From Actinomycetes bacterium (lineage in GTDB: Bacteria; Actinomycetota; Actinomycetes; Actinomycetales; Actinomycetaceae), in contig JAEZVQ010000106.1 of NCBI GenBank assembly GCA_023420745.1, positions 1 through 7,367 of the forward strand: a stretch of DNA of 7,367 nt, written 5' to 3'. The position numbers were made by a program, and so were the translations under genes. The notes below the pieces were generated by a model. It was not told where the DNA came from, searched no databases, and saw only the letters and a program-made list of their open reading frames with translations. Shown piece after piece: positions 6,147-7,367 of this stretch. Within the stretch, counting starts at the first letter, position 1. Each line of letters starts with the position of its first letter.

Positions 6147-6647
6147 ATGAACACCATGACGAACGATCCGCGCAAAGCCCGTTTTCTCGACCTGTGTGAC
6201 AACCTCGGTGACAATCTCTGTGGTGATCACCGCGGTGATGCCGCTTCCGTCGCCGCGTCGGCGTCACTGCATCCGGCACTCACCCACCACGAGGCCGCAC
6301 CGCTAGCCGGTCACGTCATGCTCGACCTGCTCGAAGACCACGGTTTCGCCCCCGACGACATCGACGCCGTCGTCGCCACCACGCCGATGAGCATCGCGCT
6401 CACCACGGCGACCATGTGCGCAGCAAGTTCCCGCGGGCTCGATCTCGATTCGGTGATGATGTGTGACGGCGAGCCACTCGCGGCAATTGACCTCGACGGC
6501 GCGAGCCTCGTCCTATGCCTTGACCGCGATGACCCCACGGTGCGCCGCGAAGTCAGCGAGAATCTCCACGCGCGCGGTGCGCACGTTGTCGGCTGGGCGA
6601 CGCTGACGCCGCTGGCTGTGACGGTACTCGAGTCAGCCGAGGAGTGA
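6147..6647 (+). CDS. Putative PyrE-like phosphoribosyltransferase-fold protein with degenerate active site
   Basis: This 166-residue protein has no clear enzyme motif. By eye it follows the layout of actinobacterial orotate phosphoribosyltransferase (PyrE): LTHHEAAPLAGHVMLDLL (45-62) parallels the LHHRASALIGRLMREL helix of mycobacterial PyrE, then IDAVVATTPMSIALTTA (72-88) in place of the VVGGLTLGADP segment, then a strand LVLCLD (121-126), and a helix plus GAHVVGWATL (144-153) matching the last PyrE strand. The catalytic RKxxKxHG region is replaced by VMMCDGEP (103-110), and the PRPP loop (DDxxTTG) by DRDDPTVRR (126-134). It is therefore probably inactive as a transferase, perhaps a regulatory or structural relative. 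In M. tuberculosis pyrE lies close to clpB, which fits descent from that gene. The start is uncertain: the ATG at 6156 (163 residues) is equally likely, with TAGGAT at 6143-6148 as a possible leaderless -10 or AGGA as ribosome binding site. It overlaps the crcB gene tail-to-tail. Confidence 0.6.
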   Translation: MNTMTNDPRKARFLDLCDNLGDNLCGDHRGDAASVAASASLHPALTHHEAAPLAGHVMLDLLEDHGFAPDDIDAVVATTPMSIALTTATMCAASSRGLDLDSVMMCDGEPLAAIDLDGASLVLCLDRDDPTVRREVSENLHARGAHVVGWATLTPLAVTVLESAEE

Positions 6648-7022
6648 GCGCAGCAGGCGACCGAGACCAATTCCGAGGCAGGCGGCGACGATCGAACTGC
6701 CGTAGGTGAAGGCGATGAGACGCATCGTCGCGTGGGTGCCGAACTCCTCATGTTCGCGGATCGCGTCAACCATTGCTGTCGAAATAGTGGTGAAGCCGCC
6801 GAGGAACCCGGTGGCGGCAATCGCACGCAGCGGCGAATCCGGGTCGAGAGCGCCGGCCGCAATGCCGATGAGGAATGAACCGAGAACGTTAATCGTCGCG
6901 ATGCCGATGCGTTCGCGAGTGAGGGAACAGATCGCGCGGTCGAGGAGGTAGCGGGTGCAGGCACCGACACCGCCAGCGAGGACGAGGAGAAGCCACGTCG
7001 TTGCACTCATTGTGGTGCTCAT
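6633..7022 (-). CDS. crcB: CrcB/Fluc fluoride channel subunit with altered Phe-box
   Basis: This 129-residue four-helix membrane protein of the CrcB/Fluc family (usual length 110-130) assembles as an antiparallel dimer and lets fluoride out of the cytoplasm. Membrane segments are at about 8-27, 39-59, 67-88 and 98-122. Conserved features: GGVGACTRY with R24, INVLGSF with pore residue N45, and GFLGGFTT at 72-79. The usual TTFSTF pore motif is TTISTA here, so both pore-lining phenylalanines are replaced (I80 and A83). The start at 7022 overlaps the stop of the upstream crcB gene (ATGA), and GGAGA (7035-7031) lies eight bases upstream, indicating translational coupling and a heterodimeric channel. 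The last 15 bases overlap the end of the convergent gene at 6147-6647, so there is no room for a separate terminator. Confidence 0.93.
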   Translation of the reverse strand: MSTTMSATTWLLLVLAGGVGACTRYLLDRAICSLTRERIGIATINVLGSFLIGIAAGALDPDSPLRAIAATGFLGGFTTISTAMVDAIREHEEFGTHATMRLIAFTYGSSIVAACLGIGLGRLLRSLLG

Positions 7023-7367
7023 TGGGGTGTTCTCCGTCCACGCAGCCCGAGGAAACGCCCAATCGTCCAGCCGATGAGCGCGCCGGTGAAGCTGACGAGG
7101 AGAATCCCGAGCCCAATAGTCAATGACAGAGCCTCGTGGGTCAGCGTGGCGGCGGGCTCACCGGGGTCGGGGACGAAAGCATGGGCGGTGGCGAGAGCAA
7201 AAGCCGAATAGGTCGTGAAAGAGCCGAAAAATCCGGTGGTGACACCGGCGAACCACCACGGGGTGCGGCTCCTCGTCGCCATGAAAGTCGACAGGAACCC
7301 CAGTGCCGTTGCGCCGAGAACATTGACGACCATTGTCGAAGAAATCGACAGCGGTGCCGGCCAGATC
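7019..7367 (-). CDS. crcB: CrcB/Fluc fluoride channel subunit, 5' end beyond window
   Basis: This is the upstream partner of a crcB pair. The frame stays open to the right edge (IWPAPLSISSTMVVNVLG before the rest), so the ATG at 7333 is internal and the first helix with its GGxxGAxxR motif lies outside the window. The visible part holds TMVVNVLG (the GTLxVNxxG motif with the pore asparagine), the third helix with GFFGSFTTYSAF, and a long fourth helix ending in basic residues GLRGRRTPQ. The Phe-box reads TTYSAF, Tyr and Phe at the two positions, so it is nearly canonical, in contrast to its partner. The stop codon overlaps the next crcB start by ATGA. A pair of adjacent unequal crcB genes is usual in Gram-positive bacteria and forms a heterodimer. 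Any fluoride riboswitch would lie outside the window. Confidence 0.93.
   Translation of the reverse strand, partial: IWPAPLSISSTMVVNVLGATALGFLSTFMATRSRTPWWFAGVTTGFFGSFTTYSAFALATAHAFVPDPGEPAATLTHEALSLTIGLGILLVSFTGALIGWTIGRFLGLRGRRTPQ

Noticed and set aside
6222..6239. Overlapping palindromes GGTGATCACC and ATCACCGCGGTGAT inside the PRTase-like gene
   Set aside because: They are perfect but lie within coding sequence and arise from repeated GGTGAY codons (Gly-Asp); no matching operator known to me and no promoter nearby.
1..7367. Search for mobile elements, CRISPR arrays, tRNA or rRNA genes and defence systems
   Set aside because: No transposase, integrase, terminal repeat, spaced repeat array, clover-leaf sequence or defence-type gene was recognised; all long frames are accounted for by chromosomal-type genes.

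Overview
The window looks like chromosomal DNA from a high-GC actinobacterium. The evidence is codon use strongly biased to G/C at the third position, an HspR-type (HAIR) operator and an ECF sigma-H-type promoter in front of clpB, apparently leaderless genes, and a ClpB N-terminus of mycobacterial/corynebacterial style. I would guess Mycobacteriales (Corynebacterium/Dietzia-like), but the genus cannot be fixed from the sequence alone. I see no insertion sequence, phage gene, CRISPR array, tRNA or rRNA. This is mostly a core-genome neighbourhood, not an accessory island.

Layout: at the left edge is the first 26 codons of a minus-strand S9A prolyl-oligopeptidase-like gene. It diverges from a plus-strand lipoprotein gene (130-765) that has a Ser/Ala-rich linker and a small C-terminal beta-rich domain. 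A 143-base gap follows, and it is the richest regulatory stretch in the window. It holds a perfect HAIR inverted repeat, a GGAAT-N18-GTT sigma-H promoter whose -35 box sits in the HAIR spacer, and a leader in which the clpB Shine-Dalgarno sequence can pair with an upstream complement. clpB (909-3503) is intact. After a 66-base gap carrying a 14-bp tandem duplication comes a beta-lactamase-fold serine hydrolase with no signal peptide (3570-4445).

That gene converges on xthA, an exonuclease III-type DNA repair nuclease on the minus strand (4483-5301). The junction carries a small hairpin. xthA diverges, over a 37-base gap, from a short-chain dehydrogenase/reductase gene (5339-6100) that starts with GTG and looks leaderless. 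Next is a gene for a small protein that I read as a divergent orotate-phosphoribosyltransferase-like fold lacking its catalytic loops (6147-6647). Its 3' end overlaps the 3' end of a minus-strand pair of crcB/Fluc fluoride-channel genes by 15 bp. The two crcB genes overlap by ATGA, and the upstream one runs off the right edge.

Functionally the window mixes stress proteostasis (clpB under heat-shock and thiol-stress control), DNA repair (xthA), fluoride resistance (crcB pair) and several enzymes of unknown substrate. The points most worth a second look are the nested HspR/sigma-H control of clpB, the putative phosphoribosyltransferase pseudoenzyme, and the asymmetric pore motif in the two crcB subunits. 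I found no clear novel multi-gene system.
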